From an uncultured Peptoniphilaceae bacterium (lineage in GTDB: Bacteria > Bacillota > Clostridia > Tissierellales > Peptoniphilaceae), in assembly GCA_943912255.1 (NCBI GenBank), contig CALTTP010000013.1, positions 1 to 18,724 on the forward strand: a DNA stretch of 18,724 nt, read 5' to 3'. Shown in pieces: positions 1 to 7,019 of this stretch; within the stretch, counting starts at the first letter, position 1; every line of letters starts with the position of its first letter. The notes under the pieces are model-generated. The model did not search any database, was not told the origin of the DNA, and saw only the letters and a list, made by a program, of their open reading frames with translations. The translations under genes and the position numbers were made by a program.

Positions 1-1
1 A

Positions 2-20
2 AGGCACTTCCTGAGTGCCT
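2..20 (-). other. Hairpin at the 5' end of the leftward transcript
   Basis: AGGCACT (2-8) and AGTGCCT (14-20) form a perfect 7-bp stem with a 5-base loop. The stem sits where the promoter at 25-53 should start its RNA, so it may be a 5'-protecting hairpin or the first helix of a leader RNA. It could instead be a terminator for the yjjPB operon, because on the minus strand the stem is followed by TT at the window edge and any longer U run would lie outside. Bases 54-230 contain only AT-rich sequence with weak dyads and no gene. Confidence 0.4.
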
Positions 21-24
21 AATT

Positions 25-53
25 ATAATATCAATTTTATTTAACCTTGTCAA
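25..53 (-). promoter_or_regulatory. Strong leftward sigma-A-type promoter at window edge
   Basis: On the minus strand a perfect TTGACA (48-53) is followed after 17 bases by TATTAT (25-30). An alternative TATAAT overlaps three bases further downstream. Transcription would start near base 18-20 and leave the window to the left, so the gene it serves cannot be seen. It lies downstream of the yjjPB operon, so it starts a separate unit. The match to consensus is seen directly; activity is inferred. Confidence 0.6.
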
Positions 54-230
54 GGGTTTTTCATAAATTTTTAGCATATTTTTTACATTCTTAATATTTT
101 CTTGGATTTTTTTACTTAAACCCTATTATTTAGTCTTATGAAAAATTAACTTTAGCTAATTGTTCATTTGAATTTATTACTTAAACTGGTTTTTCTCCTA
201 AACCCATTTTTCTTTACACGGTTTAACCTT

Positions 231-737
231 TTATTTCTGAATAGACTTGTCTTTATCTTTATTCATTTGTCTTTTTACAAATCTCTTTTCTTGTACTTTT
301 TTAAAATAGGTTCTGTAATTATTGAGGGATTTTGAGAAAATAGATGATAGAACAACTCCTAGGGCCAGTCCTAGAGCATATATCCCAGCATTTGCTATGT
401 TAAAAACCGCCTCATTAAAATTTTTTGTGGCAAAGGCGTTCATCATATTATAAATAGCTAATCCTGGTACAAGGGGTATTAATCCAGAGGCTAAAAAGAC
501 TGTTGCCGGTAGTTTATTAACTCTTGCAAATATTTCTGCAACTATACCTATTACTACTGAGGCTGCTAAATATGCCCCAAAGGTCATTCCAACTTGGTCC
601 CATAAAATCTTATAAACCAACATTCCCGTGGCGCCAGTTACAAAATTTCCCAATAGACTGTTTTTGGGACTACGGTAAAGAAGAGAATAACCAACTGATG
701 CAAATCCAGACATTATAGTGTTGATTAGTAAATTCAT
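231..737 (-). CDS. yjjB: ThrE/YjjB-type exporter subunit (small integral membrane protein)
   Basis: This 168-residue protein is almost entirely hydrophobic, with about four to five predicted membrane segments and a basic cytoplasmic tail rich in Lys (about 145-168). It matches the ThrE_2/DUF3815 half of the ThrE family: GATGMLVYKI near residue 35, and an LASGLIPLVPG segment around 83-93, a family hallmark. In split systems this subunit works with a YjjP partner. ThrE of Corynebacterium exports threonine and serine, and E. coli YjjPB has been linked to succinate export; the substrate here is unknown. It begins 12 bases after the yjjP stop, with AAGGAGGAGA just before its ATG, so the two are cotranscribed and probably translationally coupled. 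Confidence 0.85.
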   Translation of the reverse strand: MNLLINTIMSGFASVGYSLLYRSPKNSLLGNFVTGATGMLVYKILWDQVGMTFGAYLAASVVIGIVAEIFARVNKLPATVFLASGLIPLVPGLAIYNMMNAFATKNFNEAVFNIANAGIYALGLALGVVLSSIFSKSLNNYRTYFKKVQEKRFVKRQMNKDKDKSIQK

Positions 738-749
738 AAACTCTCCTCC

Positions 750-1535
750 TTATCTAAAAAACAGCAATGTTGTTCCTACTCCTAGGGCCATTCCCGCTCC
801 AACTATTAATGAATGAACTAAACCATAAAGTCCTGAAGCCATATCTCCTGAAAGGAAGTCCCGAATGGAGTTTGTGAAAGAAACACCTGGTAAAAAGGGC
901 ATTATTGCCCCTGTTATTACTATATTTAACGATTTTCCTATTCCAAGTTTTACTCCTAGAACACATATTAAGGAGGCTATTAAACAACCTATAATCGTAT
1001 TTATAAATAGCGGCAATTCTCTTTTTGCTCCCATACTTGCAATAAGTTGTCCACAAAATGCAGCAGTTAAGGTTATAAAAAAGTCCACCACTCCTCCATT
1101 AAAATTTGCTATTAGAAAAGCAGAACCTAATCCTGCGAAAATTGACAGAGGGAGCATATCATTTTCTTCCTCCATATAAATCTTTCTGACAATTTCTATC
1201 CCTTCGTCAATTGTGTACATTCCTTGGGTAAAATTTCTAGAAAACTCATTGACTCTTGATACTTTCTCCAAGTTGTAATCAATTCCCTGGAAAGTTCTCA
1301 TAGTGAAAAAATCTTTCCCTTCGCAAGTAAAATTTACCATCACCATATTATAGGTAGCATAGATGTTTACATATTCAATATTTTTATATTTTCCACAAAT
1401 TCTTCTAGCTGTATCCTCTGCTCTATAGATTTCCGCTCCATTTCTTACTAACTGTCTAGTAACATTGACCACTAACACCGCCAATCTATCAGCTGAGATT
1501 TTGTCTAGAGTCCATAATTCATTATATCTTTCCAT
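750..1535 (-). CDS. yjjP: ThrE/YjjP-type exporter subunit (DUF1212)
   Basis: A 261-residue membrane protein of the ThrE/DUF1212 family. The N-terminal soluble part (about 1-120) carries the family motif RNGAEIYRAEDTARRI around residues 32-47. The remainder is membrane-spanning and ends in glycine-rich helices, with LPGVSFTNSIRDFLSGD around 214-230. It pairs with the downstream YjjB to form a secondary exporter of small metabolites such as threonine, serine or dicarboxylates; which one cannot be read from the sequence. The start is unusual: no Shine-Dalgarno precedes the ATG, and the best promoter -10 ends only six bases upstream, suggesting a leaderless mRNA. No alternative ATG fits the family N-terminus. 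Confidence 0.85.
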   Translation of the reverse strand: MERYNELWTLDKISADRLAVLVVNVTRQLVRNGAEIYRAEDTARRICGKYKNIEYVNIYATYNMVMVNFTCEGKDFFTMRTFQGIDYNLEKVSRVNEFSRNFTQGMYTIDEGIEIVRKIYMEEENDMLPLSIFAGLGSAFLIANFNGGVVDFFITLTAAFCGQLIASMGAKRELPLFINTIIGCLIASLICVLGVKLGIGKSLNIVITGAIMPFLPGVSFTNSIRDFLSGDMASGLYGLVHSLIVGAGMALGVGTTLLFFR

Positions 1536-1541
1536 AGCTTT

Positions 1542-1570
1542 AGTATATCATAGCAGGATAGTCCACTCAA
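1542..1570 (-). promoter_or_regulatory. Promoter of the yjjPB operon (leaderless arrangement)
   Basis: On the minus strand TTGAGT (1565-1570), a 17-base spacer and TATACT (1542-1547) preceded by an extended TGA. The -10 box ends six bases before the yjjP ATG, so the predicted transcription start falls on or next to the start codon. Confidence 0.55.
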
Positions 1571-1619
1571 AAATTTTAATCTTTAATATTTTATCCATAA
1601 TCAGGCTTAAAAATCCCAT

Positions 1620-1644
1620 AAAAAAAAGAGTATAACTACTCTTT
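1620..1644 (-). terminator. Intrinsic terminator of the FMN-binding lipoprotein gene
   Basis: On the minus strand AAAGAGTA (1637-1644) pairs with TACTCTTT (1625-1632) around a 4-base loop, and the pairing leads into a run of eight U (1620-1627). The stem overlaps the last codons and stop of the gene. Confidence 0.75.
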
Positions 1645-1980
1645 CTCCGACTCATCAATAGCTTTCTTCACAGCCTCTAAAATACCCTTTGAAGACTGGG
1701 TGGCTCCTGTAACCGTGTCTACATTTATGCTATTTTCTTCTAAAATTTTTTCCTTTAACTCTGGAAATGCCTTTTCTACAAATTCCTTATTATCTTTATA
1801 TTCCAACAATTCCAAGTCTGATATTCGTCCTTCCGAATCAATGGTAACAGAAACTTTTATCTGTCCATTTCTTCCCTTACCAAAGGATTCATAGGTGCCT
1901 GCTTTTTTTATTTTTTTACATCCTGAAAATGTTATAAGCAACACTGTAATAAGTAATATACAATGAAATTTTTTCTTCAT
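1636..1980 (-). CDS. FMN-binding domain lipoprotein
   Basis: A 114-residue protein. The N-terminus is a lipoprotein signal peptide: MKKK, a hydrophobic core, then the lipobox FSGC with Cys20 as the predicted lipidated residue. The rest is a single FMN_bind domain with the motif DTVTGATQSSKG near residues 89-100, resembling the flavinylation site of RnfG/NqrC-type proteins, where Thr accepts FMN through a phosphoester. This suggests an extracytoplasmic flavoprotein moving electrons at the outer face of the membrane; whether ApbE attaches FMN covalently is unproven. The reading frame is open upstream, but the start at 1980 is chosen because GGTGAGG lies just before it and the signal peptide begins there. 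The gene is divergent from the aminopeptidase gene. Confidence 0.8.
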   Translation of the reverse strand: MKKKFHCILLITVLLITFSGCKKIKKAGTYESFGKGRNGQIKVSVTIDSEGRISDLELLEYKDNKEFVEKAFPELKEKILEENSINVDTVTGATQSSKGILEAVKKAIDESEKE

Positions 1981-1995
1981 ATCCTCACCTTCTAA

Positions 1996-2024
1996 ATAGT
2001 ACCAAGTATAAAAGTAGCTGTCAA
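1996..2024 (-). promoter_or_regulatory. Promoter of the FMN-binding lipoprotein gene
   Basis: On the minus strand a perfect TTGACA (2019-2024), a 17-base spacer and TACTAT (1996-2001), 16 bases before the ATG. The -35 occupies almost the same bases as the -35 of the divergent aminopeptidase promoter. Confidence 0.55.
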
Positions 2025-2046
2025 TATTCTTAAAATGGTGTACAAT
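2018..2046 (+). promoter_or_regulatory. Promoter of the leucyl aminopeptidase gene
   Basis: CTGTCA (2018-2023, 4 of 6), a 17-base spacer and TACAAT (2041-2046, 5 of 6). The start of transcription would be near 2053, followed by AAAGGGAGGT and the ATG at 2070. It overlaps the divergent lipoprotein promoter at the -35. Confidence 0.5.
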
Positions 2047-2069
2047 AATTATAAAAGGGAGGTAATTTA

Positions 2070-3479
2070 ATGAAATATACTTTGAATGAAAATCAAAAAT
2101 ACAATGCAAAGGTTGTCTTTAGTTCAGACTTAGAAGTTTTCAAAAAAGAACTTTCAGAAGATTCATTAGACGAAAATGTCTTTTTAGAGTTGGAAGACTT
2201 TAAGGCTTATCATTTATTAAGTAAGGACTTTTTAAATTTTTGTGTAGAAGTTAAAGAGGATTTAAAAAAACCTATTAAACTTATCGACTTAGGCTTTAAA
2301 GTTGTTAAGGAAATTCAAAAGTTTAATATCAATTCATTGGATTTAAATTTTGATAACGGAATCGAAAGCGATACAATCCTTAGAGTTTTTGAAGGAGCTT
2401 TACAATCTCAATATAGTTTTGATGACTATAAAACTAAAGAAGAAGAAAAGAAAGAGCTTAATTTAAACCTTTCTTTCAAACAGGATTTAACAAGAGAAGA
2501 TTTTGAATATGTTGAAAATATAATTGATGGTGTGAACTTTACTAGATACTTAGTAAATACACCAGCAATTGATATGTATCCAGAAACACTAGCAAATACA
2601 ACAAAAGAAAAACTGGAAAATCTTGGGGTAAATGTAAAGATTTTAAACAAAGAAGAAATTCAAAAATTGAATATGAAAGCTTTTCTTGCTGTAGCTGAAG
2701 GATCTGACAAAGAACCAAAGTTTATAATTATGGAATATCTACCTGTAAAAGACCAAACTCCTATTGGCCTTGTTGGTAAAGGATTAACCTATGACTCTGG
2801 TGGATATGCAATTAAATCTCCAAAGGGAATGGCTACTATGCACGGAGATATGGGTGGTTCTGCTACAGTAATTGGAACGATTTATGCCCTAGCTAAAAAT
2901 AAGGTACAACAGAATGTAATCGGATTTGTTGCTGCTTGCGAAAATATGATTTCTGGTAGAGCTTACAAAAACGGAGATATCATAGGTTCAATGAAAGGCT
3001 CCTTTATAGAAGTTGTAAATACTGATGCAGAAGGTAGGCTAACCCTTGCCGATGCAATTTACTATGCTGCTAAAAAGACCAATGTAGAACCTATAATAGA
3101 CCTTGCAACTTTAACAGGTGCTTGCGTTGTTGCCCTTGGTGAAAAGACCACAGGAGTTGTAACCAACGATGACAGTCTATATACAAAGTTTGAAGACTCC
3201 TCAAAAAAAGTTGGAGAATATTTCTGGAAGCTTCCGTCCTTTGATATACTAAGGGATTTGCTAAAGACTAAAAGAGCAGATATTACAAATTCTACAGGTC
3301 CTTATGGCGGCGCTATGACTGCAGGTCTTTTCCTAGAACATTTTGTTGAAGAGAAAAAATGGGCTCATTTAGATATTGCAGGACCAGCATATGCGGACTC
3401 ATCATATGATTATATACCTTTTGGCGCTACTGGAATCCCAGTAAAAACCCTATATGATTTTGTAAAGAGCTACGAATAA
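2070..3479 (+). CDS. pepA: Leucyl aminopeptidase, M17 family
   Basis: A 469-residue cytosolic dimetal aminopeptidase that removes N-terminal residues from peptides. The catalytic half (about 160-469) carries the full M17 signature: GKGLTYDSGG at 236-245, HGDMGG at 258-263 and NTDAEGRL at 317-324. The metal ligands and catalytic residues of bovine lens aminopeptidase (K250, D255, K262, D273, D332, E334, R336) all align with a constant offset of 13 as K237, D242, K249, D260, D319, E321 and R323, so the enzyme should be active. Residues 1-150 are the divergent N-terminal domain. It is a single-gene unit with its own promoter, a strong ribosome binding site (AAAGGGAGGT), and a terminator shared with the convergent cdd gene. 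It is the only plus-strand gene in the window. Confidence 0.95.
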   Translation: MKYTLNENQKYNAKVVFSSDLEVFKKELSEDSLDENVFLELEDFKAYHLLSKDFLNFCVEVKEDLKKPIKLIDLGFKVVKEIQKFNINSLDLNFDNGIESDTILRVFEGALQSQYSFDDYKTKEEEKKELNLNLSFKQDLTREDFEYVENIIDGVNFTRYLVNTPAIDMYPETLANTTKEKLENLGVNVKILNKEEIQKLNMKAFLAVAEGSDKEPKFIIMEYLPVKDQTPIGLVGKGLTYDSGGYAIKSPKGMATMHGDMGGSATVIGTIYALAKNKVQQNVIGFVAACENMISGRAYKNGDIIGSMKGSFIEVVNTDAEGRLTLADAIYYAAKKTNVEPIIDLATLTGACVVALGEKTTGVVTNDDSLYTKFEDSSKKVGEYFWKLPSFDILRDLLKTKRADITNSTGPYGGAMTAGLFLEHFVEEKKWAHLDIAGPAYADSSYDYIPFGATGIPVKTLYDFVKSYE

Positions 3480-3503
3480 ATTCTAATTTAAATAGTATCT
3501 AAT

Positions 3504-3536
3504 AAATCCCCTGAAGGTTTACTTTTCAGGGGATTT
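3504..3536. terminator. Bidirectional terminator between pepA and cdd
   Basis: A perfect 12-bp stem, AAATCCCCTGAA (3504-3515) with TTCAGGGGATTT (3525-3536), and a 9-base loop. T-rich sequence follows on the plus strand and the arms end in A/T runs on both sides, so it can serve both convergent genes. Confidence 0.8.
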
Positions 3537-3539
3537 TGT

Positions 3540-3965
3540 TTACTTTAAATTTTTAGGTCCAAAAGAATTTGGAAGTATTTCTTTAAATTTAATTATTCTA
3601 AAATCTTCTAAATCCTTTGCTATAATAACATCCAATTCTTCACTACAGAATTCATTTAAAAACTGTCTACATATTCCACAGGGATATGAATAATCGTAAT
3701 CTTTGCCCTTTGAGTTTTTAGGCCCTCCGACAATTGCAATTTTTTCAAAGACCCTAACTCCATTGGAACAAGCCTTTGTGGCTGCAGATCTTTCTGCACA
3801 AATAGTACATCCATAGGATGCATTTTCAATATTTGCACCTGTATAAATCCTTCCATCATCTCCTAAGATTGCAGCTCCCACTGAATATTGGGAATAAGGT
3901 GAATAGGAGTTTCTTCTAACTTCAATAGCTTCCATTATAAGTTTTCTTTCAATATTCTCTGACAT
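3540..3965 (-). CDS. cdd: Cytidine deaminase
   Basis: A 141-residue homotetramer-type cytidine deaminase that converts cytidine and deoxycytidine to uridine and deoxyuridine in pyrimidine salvage. The zinc site is complete: TICAERS at 54-60 gives Cys56 as ligand and Glu58 as proton shuttle, and PCGICRQ at 95-101 gives Cys96 and Cys99. The substrate-binding NIENASYG (45-52) and the C-terminal LPNSFGP (131-137) are also family marks. Length is normal for the Bacillus-type enzyme. AGGGG precedes the ATG, and the gene ends at the bidirectional terminator. No promoter with good matches was found, although the 3966-4020 gap offers weak candidates. Confidence 0.95.
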   Translation of the reverse strand: MSENIERKLIMEAIEVRRNSYSPYSQYSVGAAILGDDGRIYTGANIENASYGCTICAERSAATKACSNGVRVFEKIAIVGGPKNSKGKDYDYSYPCGICRQFLNEFCSEELDVIIAKDLEDFRIIKFKEILPNSFGPKNLK

Positions 3966-4030
3966 TTCCCCTCCAAGTCACAAGTTTAAGGTATAGTATC
4001 TAAACTTAGCACTTTGAATACCAATTGTTC

Positions 4031-4061
4031 AAAAATAAAAAGAGAGCAAAAGCTCCCTTTT
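4031..4061 (-). terminator. Terminator of the glycan operon
   Basis: On the minus strand AAAAGGGAGC (4052-4061) pairs with GCTCTCTTTT (4038-4047), with one G-U pair and a 4-base loop, followed by further U-rich sequence (4031-4037). It starts about ten bases after the stop of the last operon gene. Confidence 0.8.
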
Positions 4062-4069
4062 ATATTAGT

Positions 4070-5095
4070 TTATGGTAATTTTCTTTGTTCGTAGGCTCTT
4101 AAGATAACTTCCACAGGCTTTCTAGCTTCATAACCTGAAATAAGCGGAAGTCTATCTTCTTTTATTGCTTCCACAAAGTCCTTAAGTAATGGAGTATGTC
4201 CATCTCCATATACATTTTGGACTTTAGAAGAATCATCTTCTTCTACCACTTCGTCTTTATCTTCAAAGTTCCAGGTCTTTATTTCATTTACAGCTAATCC
4301 GCCAATTACAGCTGTTCCTGTCTCACCAAATATACTTAAAGTTTCTTCTAAGTTTTTTGGATATACACAAGCTGAACCTTCAATTATCCCTATAGATCCA
4401 TTTTCAAATCTCAATAATATTGCACCGAAATCTTCCATTTCAATGTCTCTAAGGAAAGTCCCTCTTTCAGACTGAACAGAAACAACATCAGAACCCATCA
4501 TCCATAACAATAAGTCGATGTTATGAATACATTGATTCATCAATGTACCACCGTCTAATTTCCTTGTACCTCTCCAAGGAGCTAAATCATAATAATGTTG
4601 ATCTCTTGTCCATAGAATTCTAGCAGTCCCATTTATAAGACGACCAAACTTTCCTTCATCTATAGCACGTCTCAATTTTTGAATTGGTGGGTTGAATCTA
4701 TTTTGATGACAAACGCCAACTTTTAGATTCTTTTCCTTGGACAATTCATTAATCTTGTCAATTTCTTCCAAAGTCATAGCCATAGGTTTTTCAATCAACA
4801 CATGGACACTTTCTTCAAGACAGTGAATTGCAATGTCTCCATGATATCCAGACTCTGTACATATCATGGCAAAGTCCGGCTTAACTTCCTTTAACATTAC
4901 CATGTAATCAGTATATACTGGTACTTCCCTTTCTGGAAATGCTTCCCTATACTGATTTTTCTTTTCAATGGCTCTATCTTCAATTACATCACAAAGGCCA
5001 ACTAGCTGAGTTTCTTTGTCGTTATCTATTAAAGCTTGAACATGTCTGTAGGAAATTCTCCCACAGCCTATGATAACGCCTTTTAACTTTTCCAA
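4070..5095 (-). CDS. wbpB: WbpB/WlbA-like UDP-GlcNAcA 3-dehydrogenase (Gfo/Idh/MocA family)
   Basis: A 341-residue NAD-dependent oxidoreductase. The N-terminal Rossmann fold opens with VIIGCGRIS (about 7-15), EKP lies at about 102-104, and the C-terminal Gfo/Idh/MocA domain has GGTLMNQCIHNIDLLLW at about 181-197 with the conserved His that helps bind the substrate. In the wbp/wlb pathway this enzyme oxidises C3 of UDP-N-acetylglucosaminuronic acid so that WbpE can aminate it. The start is placed at TTG 5095: GGAGG lies six bases before it and the Rossmann fold begins right after. The frame also opens upstream with a TTG at 5122, which would overlap wbpA but has no ribosome binding site. It is the last gene of the operon, 13 bases after wbpA. 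Confidence 0.85.
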   Translation of the reverse strand: MEKLKGVIIGCGRISYRHVQALIDNDKETQLVGLCDVIEDRAIEKKNQYREAFPEREVPVYTDYMVMLKEVKPDFAMICTESGYHGDIAIHCLEESVHVLIEKPMAMTLEEIDKINELSKEKNLKVGVCHQNRFNPPIQKLRRAIDEGKFGRLINGTARILWTRDQHYYDLAPWRGTRKLDGGTLMNQCIHNIDLLLWMMGSDVVSVQSERGTFLRDIEMEDFGAILLRFENGSIGIIEGSACVYPKNLEETLSIFGETGTAVIGGLAVNEIKTWNFEDKDEVVEEDDSSKVQNVYGDGHTPLLKDFVEAIKEDRLPLISGYEARKPVEVILRAYEQRKLP

Positions 5096-5108
5096 ATTTA
5101 ACCTCCGA

Positions 5109-6440
5109 TTATAATAATTCAATATTGTTATTGTTATCCTTTACATCTTTAGTTGCATATTTTGTATCAAATACGTATTTTGCATTATCAGCAACCATTT
5201 GATAATCCACATTTGAATGGTTTGTTGTAATTACTACTAAGTCATAAGATGAAACAATTTCTGGAGTTAATTCCTTTAGTGAATGGATTTTTTCTCCATT
5301 TTCATCGATATAAGATGGATTGTATCCGTCATAGTATTCTAGTTCTGCACCTTCATTTCTAAAGTGTTCAATAACTACTAAAGCCGGACTATCTCTTAAA
5401 TCGTCAATATCATTTTTATATGCAATACCTAGTATCAATACCTTTGCTCCATTTAAAGACTTCTTGAATTTCTTAGATAGAATTCTTAAAGATCTATCTA
5501 TAACCCATTCAGGCATGAAGTCATTAACTGAACCTGAAGCTTCTATGATTCTCATATGAGCATCATATTCCTTTGCCTTCCAAGTCAAATAGAAAGGATC
5601 TAGAGGTATACAGTGTCCCCCAATTCCAGGTCCTGGATAAAAGGCTTGGAAACCATAAGGCTTAGTCTTTGCAGCATCTACTACTTCCCAAATGTTAATT
5701 CCCATTTTATTAGCAATAAGTGCAAATTCATTTACAAGTCCTATATTGACATTTCTATAAGTGTTTTCTAAAATCTTTTCCATTTCTGCAACTTTAGGAG
5801 ATGAAACAGTAAATACTTCACCTTCAAGTACATTTCTATAAAGTGCAGCTGCAACTTCAGTAGAATCTTCTCCAACACCACCAATTACCTTTGGAGTGTT
5901 TTTAGTCTTGTAGATTTTGTTACCTGGGTCAACTCTTTCTGGAGAGAAGGCTAAGTAGAAATCTTCCCCACATTTAAGACCTGATCCCTCTTCAAGGATT
6001 GGAAGCATTAACTCTTCTGTAGTTCCAGGATAAGTTGTTGATTCTAAAACAACAATAGAACCCTTCTTCAAATATTTAGAAACATCTGTAGTAGATTTCT
6101 TAACATAAGAAATATCTGGTTGTTGATATTTGTCTAAAGGTGTAGGAACTGCTATTGCAATAAAGTCACAAGATGCAACTTCCTCGAAGTTGTCAGTAGC
6201 TCTTAGCATTCCATTTTTCGCTAATTCTGATAATTCCTCATCAACGACATCACCTATGTAGTTGTGACCTTCATTAACCATTTTAACCTTCTCAGGTAAA
6301 ACATCGAATCCGATTACTTTATAGCCTGCATTTGCTTTTTCTACAGCTAGAGGTAGACCAACATAACCCAATCCAATAACTCCTACTACCAATTCCTTTG
6401 ATTCAATTTTTTGTAATAGTTCTTGTTTAATATTTGACAT
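5109..6440 (-). CDS. wbpA: WbpA-like UDP-N-acetylglucosamine 6-dehydrogenase
   Basis: A 443-residue NAD-dependent UDP-sugar dehydrogenase of the UDP-Glc/ManNAc dehydrogenase superfamily. Visible features are the nucleotide-binding GLGYVGLP at 23-30, ESTTYPGTTE at 133-142, the hinge AEMEKILENTYRNVNIGLVNE around 218-238 and the catalytic cysteine in GGHCIPLDP (Cys277). Two successive oxidations convert UDP-GlcNAc to UDP-GlcNAcA. The family also contains UDP-ManNAc dehydrogenases; the WbpA assignment rests mainly on the neighbouring wbpB, wbpE and wbpD. The ATG is preceded by GAAGGAGT and follows the wbpD stop by three bases. Confidence 0.87.
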   Translation of the reverse strand: MSNIKQELLQKIESKELVVGVIGLGYVGLPLAVEKANAGYKVIGFDVLPEKVKMVNEGHNYIGDVVDEELSELAKNGMLRATDNFEEVASCDFIAIAVPTPLDKYQQPDISYVKKSTTDVSKYLKKGSIVVLESTTYPGTTEELMLPILEEGSGLKCGEDFYLAFSPERVDPGNKIYKTKNTPKVIGGVGEDSTEVAAALYRNVLEGEVFTVSSPKVAEMEKILENTYRNVNIGLVNEFALIANKMGINIWEVVDAAKTKPYGFQAFYPGPGIGGHCIPLDPFYLTWKAKEYDAHMRIIEASGSVNDFMPEWVIDRSLRILSKKFKKSLNGAKVLILGIAYKNDIDDLRDSPALVVIEHFRNEGAELEYYDGYNPSYIDENGEKIHSLKELTPEIVSSYDLVVITTNHSNVDYQMVADNAKYVFDTKYATKDVKDNNNNIELL

Positions 6441-6443
6441 TCT

Positions 6444-7019
6444 TTACTCCTTCTCTCTCAAAAAATTATCTTCTAACTTATATATTCTACCACAAATTCT
6501 ACATTTGTACTCATGAACCCCAGATTTTTTTAATGTTTCTCCACATTCACAAGCATAACCAATTCTCTTAGCAGGGTTTCCCACTACAATTTCATGATCT
6601 TTTACATCCTTTGTAACTACGGCTCCTGCACCAACTAGGGCAAATCTTCCAATGGAATTTCCACATACTATTGTTGCATTGGCCCCTATAGAAGCACCTT
6701 TTCTTAGAATAGTCTTTTTGTATTCGTCTTTCTTTTCAATTAGAGAACGTGGGTTTATAACATTGGTAAATACACATGAAGGGCCTAAGAATACACCCTC
6801 TTCACATTCAACACCAGAATATACAGAAACGTTGTTTTGAATTTTTACCTTATTTCCAATTTTAACCCCTGGAGAAATCACAACATTTTGACCTATATTA
6901 CAATTTTCTCCAATTTCACAGTCGGACATAATATGGGAGAAGTGCCAAATCTTGGTTCCTTCTCCAATAATTGCCCCCTCATCCACATAGGACGATTCAT
7001 GAACAAAGTACTTACTCAT
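6444..7019 (-). CDS. wbpD: WbpD-like UDP-2-acetamido-3-amino-2,3-dideoxyglucuronate N-acetyltransferase
   Basis: A 191-residue left-handed beta-helix acetyltransferase. Hexapeptide repeats fill residues about 10-150, ending with VGAGAVVTKDV and VVGNPAKRIG, typical of CoA-dependent sugar N-acetyltransferases. It would acetylate the 3-amino group made by WbpE. The tail (about 152-191) carries CEC and CRIC pairs resembling a small zinc ribbon, as seen in other members of this branch. The start at 7019 is chosen because it overlaps the wbpE stop by ATGAGTAA with GGAG upstream; a longer frame would start at 7046 and overlap wbpE by 35 bases without a ribosome site. Confidence 0.87.
   Translation of the reverse strand: MSKYFVHESSYVDEGAIIGEGTKIWHFSHIMSDCEIGENCNIGQNVVISPGVKIGNKVKIQNNVSVYSGVECEEGVFLGPSCVFTNVINPRSLIEKKDEYKKTILRKGASIGANATIVCGNSIGRFALVGAGAVVTKDVKDHEIVVGNPAKRIGYACECGETLKKSGVHEYKCRICGRIYKLEDNFLREKE

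Noticed and set aside
754..1056. A 100-codon minus-strand frame inside yjjP
   Set aside because: It is a shadow of the ThrE-family gene in another frame; the protein has no family character and there is no ribosome site.
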